Shown in pieces: positions 1-8,801 of a DNA stretch of 64,000 nucleotides. The translations under genes were made by a program, and so were the position numbers. Source of the stretch: Bythopirellula goksoeyrii (lineage in GTDB: Bacteria; Planctomycetota; Planctomycetia; Pirellulales; Lacipirellulaceae); the NCBI RefSeq assembly GCF_008065115.1, contig NZ_CP042913.1:5839257-5903256 (forward strand), given 5' to 3'. Below the pieces are notes generated by a model. That model did no database searches, had not been told where the DNA came from, and saw nothing but the letters and a program-made list of their open reading frames with translations. Numbering within the stretch: the first letter of the stretch is position 1; every line of letters starts with the position of its first letter.

Positions 1-66
1 GACAGCAACCTTCTGCCCCTGAGATACAAGCAGACTCGAAAGTAGAATTAGGAGGAACTTGTTCAT
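1..66 (-). CDS. N-terminus of an exported protein, cut by the window edge
   Basis: Reading leftwards from an ATG at 66 gives 22 codons to the edge: MNKFLLILLSSLLVSQGQKV and on. This is a Lys followed by a strongly hydrophobic Leu/Ile/Ser core, the shape of a Sec signal peptide; the sequence ends before any mature domain, so no function can be given. A second in-frame ATG lies at 72. AAGG sits 9 bases before the ATG at 66 but only 3 before the one at 72, so I prefer 66. It is divergent from the ferredoxin gene at 319. Confidence 0.6.
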   Translation of the reverse strand, partial: MNKFLLILLSSLLVSQGQKVAV

Positions 67-318
67 TTTCATTTACCTTGAGAAGACGGAGTCAAATAGT
101 TAATAAGCAGAATTCTGCTGAGAAATAGCCCGCTCGCAAGTACCCAAATTGGATATGCAGGCTTAAAAGCTGCTTTAAGCTACTCGAAAAACCATAGTCC
201 CGCTTGGCTATCGACCGATGGTAAGGTAAGATTGTGACAGATTTCACAATGTAATGCCCGGCGATGCAGTGCATCGCGGCTAGGACCCCAAGCTTCGCAG
301 CTAACCCTACGAATTCTC

Positions 319-714
319 ATGGCCAAACAAGGTCCCCGCAAAAAAGTCCCGAAAGAATTGGCGATCATCAACGCCGACAACTGCACAGGCTGCGAGTCCT
401 GCCTGGAGGTATGCCCCGTTGATTGTATCGAATTGAAGTCCCTCAACGGAGGCATCCTCAAAGGCAACCAGCAGTGGTGCGAGATTGATCTGGAACGATG
501 TGTGGGCTGCGAAGTGTGTGTCCACATCCCAGGCAAGAAATCGAACCCCTACGAATTGCTCGTCTGCCCCTGGGACGCCATCGAAATGGTTCCCACGGAA
601 CAGGCTGCCCAAGTCATGGCTCAAGTCGGTGGACCGCCAGAGTACATCCACGACAACTGGGATCGCTTGGTGGGCACGGCACAAAAGCTAGCCGAACTAC
701 GGGCTGCGAACTGA
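319..714 (+). CDS. 4Fe-4S dicluster ferredoxin
   Basis: A 131-residue small electron carrier. Two cysteine clusters are visible: C22-x2-C25-x2-C28-x3-C32-P, and C61-x2-C64-x2-C67 followed by a long insert to C83-P84. This is the bacterial 2[4Fe-4S] ferredoxin pattern, with an insert of about 15 residues in the second motif where compact ferredoxins have three. Additional cysteines at 36 and 54 could be structural. The basic N-terminus (AKQGPRKKV) and acidic/amphipathic C-terminus extend beyond the ferredoxin fold. No Shine-Dalgarno is seen before the ATG. No oxidoreductase is adjacent, so its redox partner is unknown. Fold assignment is firm; physiological role is not. Confidence 0.85.
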   Translation: MAKQGPRKKVPKELAIINADNCTGCESCLEVCPVDCIELKSLNGGILKGNQQWCEIDLERCVGCEVCVHIPGKKSNPYELLVCPWDAIEMVPTEQAAQVMAQVGGPPEYIHDNWDRLVGTAQKLAELRAAN

Positions 715-730
715 GGACGTTTTCTTGGCA

Positions 731-1567
731 CTAGAAACAGGCGGCCCATACCTTCTGCATGTAGTCGATACTCTGCTTGGCAATCTCTTGTGGACTGGGT
801 TCATAATTGAATACCTCCACGCTCACCCACCCTGTGTAATCGACGTCTTTGAGGGCTTCGAAAATCGGACCATATTCAACCTTGCCCATGCCAGGTCCTA
901 GCAAGTTGGGATCGTTGGCATGGAAATGGACCAGCCAATCGTTGGATTCGCGAATGACTACGTCCGGCGAGTTCGGCTCGGTGGACATAGCTTTCACATC
1001 GAGATGGAGCTTGCAACTTGGGGAGTCAACTAACTTTGCCAGATCGATTGCCGTTTCGGCCGTAAGCATGAAATCACCCTCGGCAGGTCCCAGGGGCTCT
1101 AAAGCGATGGTTACTCCCAATCCTTCACATGTTGGCATGGCGGTGCGCAGTACCTCCGCGGCATAACTTTCCGCTTCGTCGTACCCCACTCCTGGAAGCA
1201 AGTTGCGTTGCTGGGGCGAGCCTAGTACCATCACTTTCCCCCCTAAATCGGCACACAACTGGGCAAGGGCCTTGAGATACTCTGCTGTCTCCTGCTGAAC
1301 GGCTTTCTCGGGACTTGTCAGATAGAATCCCGATGTTTTGGCCAGGATCCAATGCAGCCCGATGACCTCCAACCCCGCATCGGCGGCTTGTTGTTTCACT
1401 TCCGTGCGTCTTGCAGTAGATACCTCACGAACATCGACTGACTCGCTTACTGGCAAGAGAGTGAAAGGAGCGATCTCGATCCCCGTATAACCCAGTTTGC
1501 ATGCCTCAGCCCAGACTTTTTCAAATGGCTCGTCGCCAAACATTTCGTTGCAGAATGCGTATTTCAT
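731..1567 (-). CDS. Sugar phosphate isomerase/epimerase (xylose isomerase-like TIM barrel)
   Basis: A 278-residue cytoplasmic protein of the AP-endonuclease-2/xylose-isomerase-like TIM barrel superfamily, as in D-psicose/D-tagatose 3-epimerases and hydroxypyruvate isomerase. The expected metal ligands are visible: Glu in IALEPL, Asp in LHLDVK, His in VHFHAND and Glu in WVSVEVF. The length is normal and no signal peptide is present. The ATG at 1567 has AGGA five bases upstream. The gene stands alone and converges on the ferredoxin gene. Planctomycetes carry many paralogues of this family, usually in carbohydrate catabolism, and the substrate cannot be read from the sequence. Confidence 0.85.
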   Translation of the reverse strand: MKYAFCNEMFGDEPFEKVWAEACKLGYTGIEIAPFTLLPVSESVDVREVSTARRTEVKQQAADAGLEVIGLHWILAKTSGFYLTSPEKAVQQETAEYLKALAQLCADLGGKVMVLGSPQQRNLLPGVGYDEAESYAAEVLRTAMPTCEGLGVTIALEPLGPAEGDFMLTAETAIDLAKLVDSPSCKLHLDVKAMSTEPNSPDVVIRESNDWLVHFHANDPNLLGPGMGKVEYGPIFEALKDVDYTGWVSVEVFNYEPSPQEIAKQSIDYMQKVWAACF

Positions 1568-1685
1568 AGGGATCCTATCAAGATTAATGATGCGAATTGG
1601 TTTTCTTGGAGATTGAGCATTCTACCAGAGTACGATAACATGCGCCCACCGTTGTATTGTCTCACATCTATTAGCCGATCAAGTC

Positions 1686-2624
1686 ATGACACTTAAATCA
1701 GGGAAGATACACCAGGGACATTGCATTGAGTTGATGCAGCGTATTGATGCTGGCTCGGTCGATCTGGTATTCGCCGACCCTCCATTCAATATCGGCTACG
1801 AATACGACCAGTATGACGATCGCCAGGATGACGAGAAGTATCTCGACTGGTGTCGTACGTGGATTGCTGAAGTCCATCGCGTGCTCAAGGCAACAGGCAC
1901 CTTTTGGCTGGCGATTGGAGACGAGTACGCGGCTGAATTGAAAGTAGCAGCCCAGCGAGAAATTGGCTTCACGACGCGCAGTTGGGTCATCTGGTATTAC
2001 ACCTTCGGTGTGAACTGCAAGAACAAGTTTAGCCGTTCGCATGCACATCTGTTCCACTTCGTGAAAGATGCGAAGAAGTTCACCTTCAATGCCGATGATC
2101 CTGCGATTCGTGTCCCTTCTGCCCGCGCATTAGTCTACGGTGACAAGCGAGCCAATCCCGCTGGGCGTCTTCCCGACGACACCTGGATCCTGCGGCCACA
2201 AGATTTCCAGAGTGATGCCTACGGATTTACGCCCGATCAGGACACCTGGTATTTTTCTCGAGTGGCGGGCACGTTCAAAGAGCGACAAGGCTTTCACGGT
2301 TGCCAGATGCCAGAGCAGCTTTTGGGTCGTATCATACGTGCAAGTTCCCATGAAGGTGATCTTGTACTTGATCCCTTTGCTGGTAGTGGAACGACATTGG
2401 CCGTCGCAAAGAAACTAGGCCGAGAGTTCGTTGGCTGTGAACTCTCCGAAGATTACGTCAAATACGCCACCGACCGTTTAAAGCAGATTGGCTGCGGCGA
2501 CCCTCTCGATGGCCCCGCAGACCCCGTCGCCAGCGCTCCGAGCACGAAGAATGGGACGACATTGGAGTCGCGTACTAAACGACTGGCGGGAAATAGTCGC
2601 CAGAAATCGCTGCTGAGTGAATGA
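1686..2624 (+). CDS. Orphan DNA methyltransferase, beta-class N4/N6
   Basis: A 312-residue S-adenosylmethionine-dependent amino-methyltransferase acting on DNA. The catalytic motif IV is D31-PPF-N, near the N-terminus, and the SAM-binding motif [10 protein letters not shown], lies at 229-237, followed by a Glu in [10 protein letters not shown]. Catalytic motif before SAM motif is the beta-class order. DPPF fits N6-adenine or N4-cytosine methylation; the base cannot be decided here. The last 50 residues are Ser/Thr/Lys-rich and low in complexity. No restriction endonuclease or specificity subunit is nearby, so it is either a solitary regulator or a remnant of a restriction-modification system. 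No Shine-Dalgarno precedes the ATG. Confidence 0.9.
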   Translation: MTLKSGKIHQGHCIELMQRIDAGSVDLVFADPPFNIGYEYDQYDDRQDDEKYLDWCRTWIAEVHRVLKATGTFWLAIGDEYAAELKVAAQREIGFTTRSWVIWYYTFGVNCKNKFSRSHAHLFHFVKDAKKFTFNADDPAIRVPSARALVYGDKRANPAGRLPDDTWILRPQDFQSDAYGFTPDQDTWYFSRVAGTFKERQGFHGCQMPEQLLGRIIRASSHEGDLVLDPFAGSGTTLAVAKKLGREFVGCELSEDYVKYATDRLKQIGCGDPLDGPADPVASAPSTKNGTTLESRTKRLAGNSRQKSLLSE

Positions 2625-2661
2625 ACTCTGTGGTTCTCACGGCATCTTCCCGATGTCGTGT

Positions 2662-3294
2662 TTACGGATTTCCTGCGAACAAACTCCCGTCGGCTTCTTC
2701 ACGCGACACGTCCACTACGAATTCGCCCGCTAGATAGTTCCTGCCCAAGAGCATCGCAAAGTTCATCTTTGAACGATCGTTGAGCGATACGAGCACCTCA
2801 CGCTCCACTCCTTGATAGGACAACGATAGGGGCACGAGATAGCGCATTTCTTCCGCCTCAGAAGTGCGAACGAGATCTACTTCTGCTATCTGACGAGTGA
2901 CCCATTGAGAATCGCCTTGACGATTCACCAAGCGAAAACGAATCGTCTTGCCTACGTTAGCGGACATCTCAGCATCTGCGTCTTCGATTTCCCATTCTGC
3001 CACGTGCAATGAACAGCGACTCGCCCCCGTGTCAACGCGTGCCTTGAAAACCAGCCCGCTAACGTTCTCGGCAACTGGTGCCACCGGCCCAATCAACCGG
3101 ACCGACTTGTCACCTAGAGAGACTGTTGTCAGAGAGATGCTCTCGGGGGAAAAGTTCTTAGCAACGGAGTCGCTGGAATGATATTGATGGAGTCCGACGG
3201 CGGAACTGATAACGACCAGACACAGCAGCAAAGGCTTGGCAGATTTCACAGATTTCTCTCCGTTAGCATGGGGGAGAACAAAATTCGGCGTCAT
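2662..3294 (-). CDS. Membrane-anchored retropepsin-like (ATP-dependent zinc protease/RimB-type) protein
   Basis: From the ATG at 3294 the product is 210 residues, with a basic N-terminus and a hydrophobic segment at about 20-35 (LLLCLVVISSAVGL) that should anchor or export it. The remainder resembles the putative ATP-dependent zinc protease domain, a retropepsin-like fold: FKARVDTGASRCSLHV carries the D-T-G-A catalytic triplet, and MNFAMLLGRNYL and EFVVDVSR follow at the expected spacing. Homologues usually sit beside rimK-type ligases; none is here. An open frame continues upstream to 3504, but that extension has no clear signal sequence, so the shorter start is preferred. The Arg/Gln-rich middle has no other recognisable domain. 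Confidence 0.75.
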   Translation of the reverse strand: MTPNFVLPHANGEKSVKSAKPLLLCLVVISSAVGLHQYHSSDSVAKNFSPESISLTTVSLGDKSVRLIGPVAPVAENVSGLVFKARVDTGASRCSLHVAEWEIEDADAEMSANVGKTIRFRLVNRQGDSQWVTRQIAEVDLVRTSEAEEMRYLVPLSLSYQGVEREVLVSLNDRSKMNFAMLLGRNYLAGEFVVDVSREEADGSLFAGNP

Positions 3295-3510
3295 CCGTGC
3301 AGGTGAGGTAACGACCCCAGTGCAATTATGCGTAGTGAAATTGCAGGTGTTGCAAATTCGCAGGAAGAAATTGTGCCACGCCAACACTACCAAGAACCGC
3401 AAACCCTTTGCCTGAAAGGAGTTACACCAAATGCAGACGCCCGGAAAAATTGTGCGGTTTGTCCCGATGTCCCCATTTTGGAGGGATTTCAAGCCCTTCA
3501 CCACCTGGCG

Positions 3511-6500
3511 CTACTTCAGAGTCGTCAGATATTCGACCACATCGAGAAACTCAGCCGGAGCGATCGTACTGCCCAAGTTTTCGGGCATACTACTCTGATT
3601 TGTCTCGAAAACTTCATCGATGTCTTCATTGGTAAAGGTCTTCCTTACCCCCTCGGGAAGAGCGAGGGTGATCGAATCCTCTGTTTTCTTAAGGACAAAT
3701 CCTACCATAGGAAGTCCGTCGGCAGTGAGAATGGTTGTTGTTACATATTTAGGATCCACCTTTTTGCTTGGTTCAACTATTGATTCGATAATCTCACGGC
3801 GATCGAGACGCTTGCCGACATCGCTAAGATTCGGGCCGAACTCATAGCCGGAGCTTCCCACTTGGTGACAGTTCGCACACACTCGACCAAAAACTGCGCG
3901 GCCATTGTCGACATTGCCTGCAAGATTCACAAGTAGGTCATATGCGTGGTTGCGGGCCAGCGTGGAATTGTCTGGATCGAGTGCAACTTTGAGTGGTTCT
4001 ACAGCAGCGAGACTGGGACGCTGGCGTGCCAGATATTCGTTTAAGAATTCTCTTGAATGAGAACGCCCGACAGCGAACGTCCCTGCTTGAAATGGCTCAG
4101 TCCACACCGGCTCCAAGGCCCCGATTGTCTGCTGGATTACGTACTTCATATCGGAATCACAAGGCTTGTCCAACGCCGTGAGAACCGCTTCGACTGCTTC
4201 GAGAGTTGGATAAAAGCTAAGTCCCCGCACCGCTTCCAACCTTACCCGGGGATGCTCATCCAGTACCTGCATTTGGAGCATTGAAAATGAGTCAATTAAA
4301 TACTCACGTTCGTCAGCGACAAGATGAGTTGCCGCCGCTCGAGCCTGAAACGAATCTGACTGGAATACCTCTTGCAAGAGCACTTCATCGACGGAGTGAT
4401 GTCCCTGTAAGATCCACAGTGATTCACATCGCAGGCGGTCGTATTCAGAATCACTGGGATCGAGTTGAGCGGTCCACTTTTTGACTGAAGAGATGACCTT
4501 CGCCGTATCCCGGTCGCGCAATTCCCTGCGAGCACGGTAGCGAGTGCGAGGCTCATAGGAACGAAGTTGTTCCAGTAATTCTTGTTCACTCATGCCCGCC
4601 TGTGTAATCGGCTCAAGCAAAGGGTGATCTTTCGCAACGAGCCGATAGATTCGTCCATGGATGTGATCGCGACTGGGGTCACGCTGAGAATATTGCATGT
4701 GTCCAATCAGGGCATTGCACCAATCGCCAAACCAGAGGGCGCCATCGGGACCAATTTGCGGATCCGTGGGACGGAAGTTCTTATCAGTACTTACCAGCAA
4801 GTCATCGGGCCTTGAAGATTTCATCAGACGCTCCCCTTGGAAGCCTGAACCATCGTCACGGATCGCAAATCGCGGGAGACCATTCATGTTTATTACGCAG
4901 GCGTAGATAAACTGTCCTTGCACTTCGTCAGGTAAGTGGCGGGAGAACAGAAACTCATTGCCAACCGCGGGGCGCATTCCTTGATTGTCCAAGATCAAGT
5001 CGACGCCTCGACGTCCAGAAAACTGAGCGCCCGAAAGGAGTGTTGCCCAAGTTTGGTTGGCAGTGGTGCCGTCTCCAACGATACCCTGGCCCCACGGGTC
5101 GAAGACGAAGCACCAGGGATTGCCATAGCCTGGAGTTTGAAAATGTCGAATCTTCAAAGTTGATGGATCAAAAACATAGGAACCCGAGGTATTTTGGTGC
5201 CGAAATGGTCCCCAAGGGCTTTCGACGGCCGTATGCATTGAGACTCCTTCAAGCATGTGCAGCAGTCCGCCGTTGGACCACTCGTACGCGCCGATGGCAT
5301 GATGGGTGTCGTCGCTAGCCCAGCCATCGAGCAGATGGACAACGACATCCGCCCGATCATCTCCGTCGGTGTCTTTGAGCCACAATAGCCTCGGCTGGTC
5401 AGTCACCAAAACGCCGCCGTTCCAAAATTCGAATCCGGTGGGACAATGAAGTTTGTCGTAAAAGGTCGTGCAATTGTCAGCGCGACCATCGCTGTCTGTG
5501 TCTTCCAAGATAAGCAATTTGTCATTCGGCTTGGGATTGCCTGGCTTCCACTGAGGGTAGGTAGGCATACACGAAACCCACAGGCGGCCATGATTGTCGA
5601 AGTTGAGTTGAACCGGCTTGGTGAGTTCCGAAAAATCGCGCTCACTGGCAAATGCCTGCACCTCAAAACCTTCTGGCACTCGCATCGTGGCGATGGACTC
5701 TTCCGGAGTTAAATACTTGAGTTCTTCGGGCTCAGAGTAATCCTGCCTCGGGTTCCCAAATCGCGTTTCAGGTACATACAGCTCGCCCGTCTCACTGTCA
5801 TCCGGCGGTCCAGGCGACTTCCCTTGAGCAATGTCCCAAACACGTCGATCTCGCACTGCGGCCATTGCGCGGATTTTGGCGTATTCCAGCGGAAATGTCT
5901 CCTTGTCCCAGGTGCGCCGACCACCATAGACGTACCATCCATTGAGCATGCGGTAGTCTTGCTGGTGAACCCAGGATTTATCGTTGATCGCATCTCTCAA
6001 TTCGCCAAAAGATTGAGAACCAACTTTCACAGACGCTGGACTGCCAAACAGGGCCTGATCTAGTATGAGACCCACTTCCCTATCACCTGCTTCGTTCAAG
6101 TGACAACCATTGATCGTGTACTGCATTCCTGGCTCGGCAGCAAACAAAGTCTCGGTCGGAGTGAGCAGATCAACGAATACGAGCCTTCTCTCTGCTGCTA
6201 CCTCCTCGACGATCGCTGCATACCGTCGTAGTTGATCATTGCGCTGGTCGGCATTTGACCAGAGGGAATTGCCCGTTGGTTCCCAAGCGATGGGTGAAAC
6301 GAGCACAAAACGCGGCGCTGCACCTGATCGACGAGGGTATAGCTTCGCCATCTCGTCGAGATATTTTTCATAGGCTAAGCGAAACGCCGCCTCACCTTCA
6401 AGGCCTGCGAAGGACTCATTGAATCCGAAAAAGCAGAGATAAGTATCGGGGCTGAATACCTCCAGCGGATCGTCGATGGCATTGTAACTACTGGGTCGCT

Positions 6501-7713
6501 GGCGGTTGTCAACCGCGTCGCATGGCCAGGCAAAGTTGCGGAACACGAGTTCCTGCTGCGGAAAACGACTATGAAGAAGCGATTCGAAATGTCCGAACAG
6601 ACTCATCCGCTCAGCAAGCGAATTGCCGACTAGCGCAATCCGTTCATGCTTATGAAGCCACAAGGGCAAGGTGCCAACCTTGGACATTGCTTCTATCGCG
6701 TGATCCTGTGGCTTCACGCCACGTTGGAAACCATCGAATCCATACGCGGACGGTTGGAAATCGCCAACGATCTCCACATCCGCTTTCTCTGGGACTTCCA
6801 TTTCAAGTCCCCAAAACACCGCGTTCACGATGAGGCGCCGCAAATCTTCGCACGTCAGATCGGTCGCAGCCCCCATTGTGGTACAGAAAACACGGTTAGT
6901 GCTGCCGGCATCATTCTTCACGAGGCGTGTCCAGGCGATTGGCATCATTGGGTCGTTGACATCCTGCGACCTGCCGTCGTTGGTTCGCTTCTTGGAATAA
7001 CTAGCTGGGGGAGAGTCGCTCTTCATGCCTGAGAGAACCTGTCCTCGTAGGAGAATCTTCGCGTCCTCGGGGGGGTAGACTTCGTAGACGTCCGTATCGC
7101 CAAAAATGTCGCTCACACCGTTTATAATCGGATCGACTTTGGCGGAGGATTCGATGATCCCACGAGTTGCTTCTTTCTTATGCACACCCCAATGATTTAC
7201 CCACTCTTCTCCCAGCACTACTTCGCCAAAGCGGTTGAACTTATGATACGGACTCCCTTTTGGATACTTGAATGCGTGCGTACTCGTCCGCAGCGCGATG
7301 ATCGGCTTGCCTGCGGTAACCGCTTGTGAAAATCTCTCAATCGCCTCGGCTGGCCAGGCGCGAAACCGAAGTGCCATCACAATGGCATCTGCCGAGCCAA
7401 TTGCTTCACTCCCCGGGAGCGAAGCAACATTGTTGGGATCGATCTCGCCGGACTTTGGATTCACAGCGAACAGCACAGTGCACTTGAAGCCATGTCGATC
7501 GCTGAGGATCCTGGCTAACATCGGCAAGGCTTCCTCAGAGCGATACTCCTCATCGCCCGAGAGGAATACCAAGTGCTTCCCCTTCCCTGCACCGTCTCCA
7601 CCGGGATAAACAACCCACGCTTGGTCGTTGCCTTGAGAAAGCGAAGTTAGAATAAGGCATACAGCCAAGCTGATAGGATGAAGAGCGAGGTTCATGGTTG
7701 TAAACATTTCCAT
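3511..7713 (-). CDS. Giant exported ThuA / SGNH / PVC-dehydrogenase / HEAT / cytochrome c fusion
   Basis: About 1400 residues after a signal peptide (hydrophobic run LAVCLILTSL). Reading along: a ThuA-like domain (about 25-310; LVFLSGDEEYRSEEALPML); an SGNH/GDSL-hydrolase-like domain (about 360-590; IALVGNSLAERM, then FFGFNES, with a late NGCHLNEAG carrying the catalytic His); the PVC membrane-bound dehydrogenase beta-propeller (about 650-1030; LNFDNHGRLWVSCMP, ILEDTDSDGRAD); alpha-helical HEAT-like repeats (about 1080-1240); and a C-terminal class I cytochrome c with C-A-N-C-H and a FGPNLSDVG tail. It is probably periplasmic, oxidising a sugar or releasing acyl/sulfated groups from polysaccharide with electrons passed to haem. 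Alternative ATGs lie at 7707 and 7695; the open frame to 7812 would run into rlmN. Confidence 0.85.
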   Translation of the reverse strand: MEMFTTMNLALHPISLAVCLILTSLSQGNDQAWVVYPGGDGAGKGKHLVFLSGDEEYRSEEALPMLARILSDRHGFKCTVLFAVNPKSGEIDPNNVASLPGSEAIGSADAIVMALRFRAWPAEAIERFSQAVTAGKPIIALRTSTHAFKYPKGSPYHKFNRFGEVVLGEEWVNHWGVHKKEATRGIIESSAKVDPIINGVSDIFGDTDVYEVYPPEDAKILLRGQVLSGMKSDSPPASYSKKRTNDGRSQDVNDPMMPIAWTRLVKNDAGSTNRVFCTTMGAATDLTCEDLRRLIVNAVFWGLEMEVPEKADVEIVGDFQPSAYGFDGFQRGVKPQDHAIEAMSKVGTLPLWLHKHERIALVGNSLAERMSLFGHFESLLHSRFPQQELVFRNFAWPCDAVDNRQRPSSYNAIDDPLEVFSPDTYLCFFGFNESFAGLEGEAAFRLAYEKYLDEMAKLYPRRSGAAPRFVLVSPIAWEPTGNSLWSNADQRNDQLRRYAAIVEEVAAERRLVFVDLLTPTETLFAAEPGMQYTINGCHLNEAGDREVGLILDQALFGSPASVKVGSQSFGELRDAINDKSWVHQQDYRMLNGWYVYGGRRTWDKETFPLEYAKIRAMAAVRDRRVWDIAQGKSPGPPDDSETGELYVPETRFGNPRQDYSEPEELKYLTPEESIATMRVPEGFEVQAFASERDFSELTKPVQLNFDNHGRLWVSCMPTYPQWKPGNPKPNDKLLILEDTDSDGRADNCTTFYDKLHCPTGFEFWNGGVLVTDQPRLLWLKDTDGDDRADVVVHLLDGWASDDTHHAIGAYEWSNGGLLHMLEGVSMHTAVESPWGPFRHQNTSGSYVFDPSTLKIRHFQTPGYGNPWCFVFDPWGQGIVGDGTTANQTWATLLSGAQFSGRRGVDLILDNQGMRPAVGNEFLFSRHLPDEVQGQFIYACVINMNGLPRFAIRDDGSGFQGERLMKSSRPDDLLVSTDKNFRPTDPQIGPDGALWFGDWCNALIGHMQYSQRDPSRDHIHGRIYRLVAKDHPLLEPITQAGMSEQELLEQLRSYEPRTRYRARRELRDRDTAKVISSVKKWTAQLDPSDSEYDRLRCESLWILQGHHSVDEVLLQEVFQSDSFQARAAATHLVADEREYLIDSFSMLQMQVLDEHPRVRLEAVRGLSFYPTLEAVEAVLTALDKPCDSDMKYVIQQTIGALEPVWTEPFQAGTFAVGRSHSREFLNEYLARQRPSLAAVEPLKVALDPDNSTLARNHAYDLLVNLAGNVDNGRAVFGRVCANCHQVGSSGYEFGPNLSDVGKRLDRREIIESIVEPSKKVDPKYVTTTILTADGLPMVGFVLKKTEDSITLALPEGVRKTFTNEDIDEVFETNQSSMPENLGSTIAPAEFLDVVEYLTTLK

Positions 7714-7754
7714 CGAACTTGTGGGGTCATCGCGTGATCCTTGATTGTTTCCGA

Positions 7755-8801
7755 TTACTGCAACTGCGCCATCGCCTGAGCACGATTCTCTTTCCGAACT
7801 AATTGCCCGCAAGCGGCAGCAATATCGGCTCCCAATGAATAGCGGATCGTTGTTGGAATGCCAGCCTGCTTGAGAATTCCAGCGAAGGCTTCGCGACCTG
7901 CTCGATCTGTCCCTGCAAGATGCGGGGCGTCCTCGATCGAGTTATAGGGAATCAGATTGACATGGACATTGAGGCTAGTGAGCCAATCCACTACTGCGCA
8001 GGCATCATCATCTGAATCATTTACGCCGGAGAGCATCAGATACTCAATCATTACAGGCTTTCCCTGCAATGAGTTCACCTTCCGGAGAGTAGCCTGCAAT
8101 TGTTCGAGAGGATATTTCTTGGCAATGGGGATCAACTGCTCGCGCACTATCTGATTGACACTGTGCAAACTCAAAGCGAGGTTAACTTGGGGAAACCGGC
8201 GTACACAGCGAAGCATTGCGTCGGCAATCCCCACCGTCGAGACCAGGATCTTCGCTGGAGAGAAATGGAACATCTTCGCATCGGTCAGTATTTGGAGGGA
8301 TGAGTAAAGTTGCTCCTCGTTGTGGAATGGCTCACCCATCCCCATGAAGACGATATTGCGAAGTTTGCGGCCTTCTCTTGCTAGCAGTTGCCCCGTCTGC
8401 AATACCTGATCGCAGATTTCCTCAGCCGAAAGAACACGTGCGATTCCCATCTTGCCTGTAGCGCAGAAATCGCACGCCGCTGCACAACCAACCTGACTCG
8501 ACACACACAAAGTTGTACGACCCGTCGTGATGCGGAGAATCACGGTCTCAATGAGCATTCCACCCGCTGTACGAAACAATAATTTGGTTGCACCATCAAG
8601 TTGTGAATCATGACGTGATTCAATAGTGAGAGGATGTAAGGAAAGTCGCTCCGGGGAGGGGAAGTCGACGATCGCCATATCATCGGCTTGGAAATGTTTG
8701 AATAATGCGTTACGCAATTTACGCATGTATTGGGGATCGATTTGCAGTTCTCGCTGCAATCGTTCAAATTCAGGTGCGTCGAAGATGCTGACTTGTTTCA
8801 T
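7755..8801 (-). CDS. rlmN: 23S rRNA (adenine2503-C2)/tRNA A37 methyltransferase, RlmN family
   Basis: A 348-residue radical SAM methyltransferase that methylates C2 of A2503 in 23S rRNA and of A37 in some tRNAs. The 4Fe-4S cluster motif is C106-x3-C110-x2-C113, and the SAM-binding GMGEPFHN follows. The two further cysteines needed by the RlmN/Cfr ping-pong mechanism are present: Cys99 in TLCVSSQVG, and a C-terminal Cys near 331 in AAACGQL. The ATG overlaps the stop of epmB by four bases (ATGA), so both are translated from one message. Cfr is the alternative in this family; context with EF-P genes and the housekeeping setting favour RlmN. Confidence 0.9.
   Translation of the reverse strand: MKQVSIFDAPEFERLQRELQIDPQYMRKLRNALFKHFQADDMAIVDFPSPERLSLHPLTIESRHDSQLDGATKLLFRTAGGMLIETVILRITTGRTTLCVSSQVGCAAACDFCATGKMGIARVLSAEEICDQVLQTGQLLAREGRKLRNIVFMGMGEPFHNEEQLYSSLQILTDAKMFHFSPAKILVSTVGIADAMLRCVRRFPQVNLALSLHSVNQIVREQLIPIAKKYPLEQLQATLRKVNSLQGKPVMIEYLMLSGVNDSDDDACAVVDWLTSLNVHVNLIPYNSIEDAPHLAGTDRAGREAFAGILKQAGIPTTIRYSLGADIAAACGQLVRKENRAQAMAQLQ

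Noticed and set aside
7755-8801. Cfr-type antibiotic-resistance methyltransferase instead of RlmN
   Set aside because: Housekeeping context (epmB, efp) and normal RlmN features; the two cannot be fully separated by eye.
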